A DNA stretch of 64,000 nucleotides from Streptomyces netropsis (GTDB lineage: Bacteria; Actinomycetota; Actinomycetes; Streptomycetales; Streptomycetaceae): NCBI RefSeq assembly GCF_014203545.1, contig NZ_JACHJG010000007.1, forward strand, positions 237,391 to 301,390. The letters are read 5' to 3'. Made by a program: the position numbers and the translations under genes. A model generated the notes under the pieces. That model was not told where the DNA came from. It saw only the letters and a program-made list of their open reading frames with translations, and made no database searches. This document shows positions 63,874 to 64,000 of this stretch, one piece after another (the first letter of the stretch is position 1; each line of letters opens with the position of its first letter).

Positions 63874-64000
63874 ATGCCCGATGACGAAGGCCACCCGAAC
63901 GTCGAGGAGATCGAGCTCGGCCCGGTACTCGCCGCACTGGCGGATCCGCTGCGCCGCCGCGTGGTGCGTGAGCTGGCGGCCGAACCCGACGGCGCGGCGC
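63874..64000 (+). CDS. ArsR family regulator, 5' part only
   Basis: The first 42 codons are present before the window ends. MPDDEGHPNVEEI is followed by LGPVLAALADPLRRRVVRE, the canonical ArsR/SmtB start of the winged helix. AAGGGAG lies upstream. The C-terminal half, with any metal or ligand site, is outside the window. It is divergent from the ABM gene and presumably represses it. Confidence 0.88.
   Translation, partial: MPDDEGHPNVEEIELGPVLAALADPLRRRVVRELAAEPDGAA

Overview
The window is about 64 kb of very GC-rich chromosome with strong third-position GC bias and many GTG/TTG starts. Content and gene order identify it as the replication-origin region of a Streptomyces or a close relative. 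From memory, the order dnaB-rplI-rpsR-ssb-rpsF ... parB-parA-rsmG-khpB-yidC-yidD-rnpA-rpmH-dnaA-oriC-dnaN-gnd-recF-dciA-gyrB-gyrA ... crgA matches the S. coelicolor oriC region, roughly SCO3848 to SCO3911. No database comparison was run.

Layout. 1-4.4 kb: the 3' end of a gene running rightward, then a leftward, translationally coupled cluster of three class E-type sortases, a glutamine amidotransferase (pabA/trpG), a tiny membrane protein and a DUF881 protein. 4.5-10.3 kb: crgA, a zinc-finger rhomboid protease, a cyclophilin, a DUF5324 protein, tRNA-Ala(TGC), an XRE-type regulator, a membrane Ser/Thr kinase, a DLW-39-like peptide and tRNA-Ile(GAT). 10.3-20.5 kb: DUF3566 protein, gyrA, gyrB, dciA-like, recF, gnd and dnaN, all leftward. 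20.5-21.6 kb: oriC, packed with DnaA boxes. 21.6-23.5 kb: dnaA. 23.9-29.9 kb: rightward rpmH, rnpA, yidD, yidC, khpB, rsmG, parA, parB.

30-42 kb: a GNAT enzyme, trxB-trxA (behind a textbook SigR-type promoter), sigM with its anti-sigma factor, a pseudokinase protein, murJ, a large DUF6049 membrane protein and a CCA-adding-enzyme-like nucleotidyltransferase. 42-59 kb: a LppU/SCO3897-like protein, an MFS exporter, inositol-phosphate synthase with a PadR regulator, a class A penicillin-binding protein, a GT87-type membrane protein, an alanine-racemase-like/FemX pair, the rpsF-ssb-rpsR-rplI operon, a MATE exporter and dnaB. 59-64 kb looks accessory: a DHFR-like reductase, an IS30-HTH/MarR-like regulator divergent from a DUF4097-ABC transporter operon, and an ArsR/monooxygenase divergent pair cut by the window edge.

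Functionally the window joins chromosome initiation (DnaA, DnaN, DnaB, DciA, SSB), topology (gyrase), segregation (ParAB and about ten parS sites), ribosome and membrane-protein biogenesis, and cell-envelope synthesis. The most striking non-coding features are parS palindromes placed at the centres of gene-end hairpins, parS sites inside coding sequences that always read VSRET, and small DnaA-box clusters outside oriC, in front of parA and dnaB and downstream of crgA.
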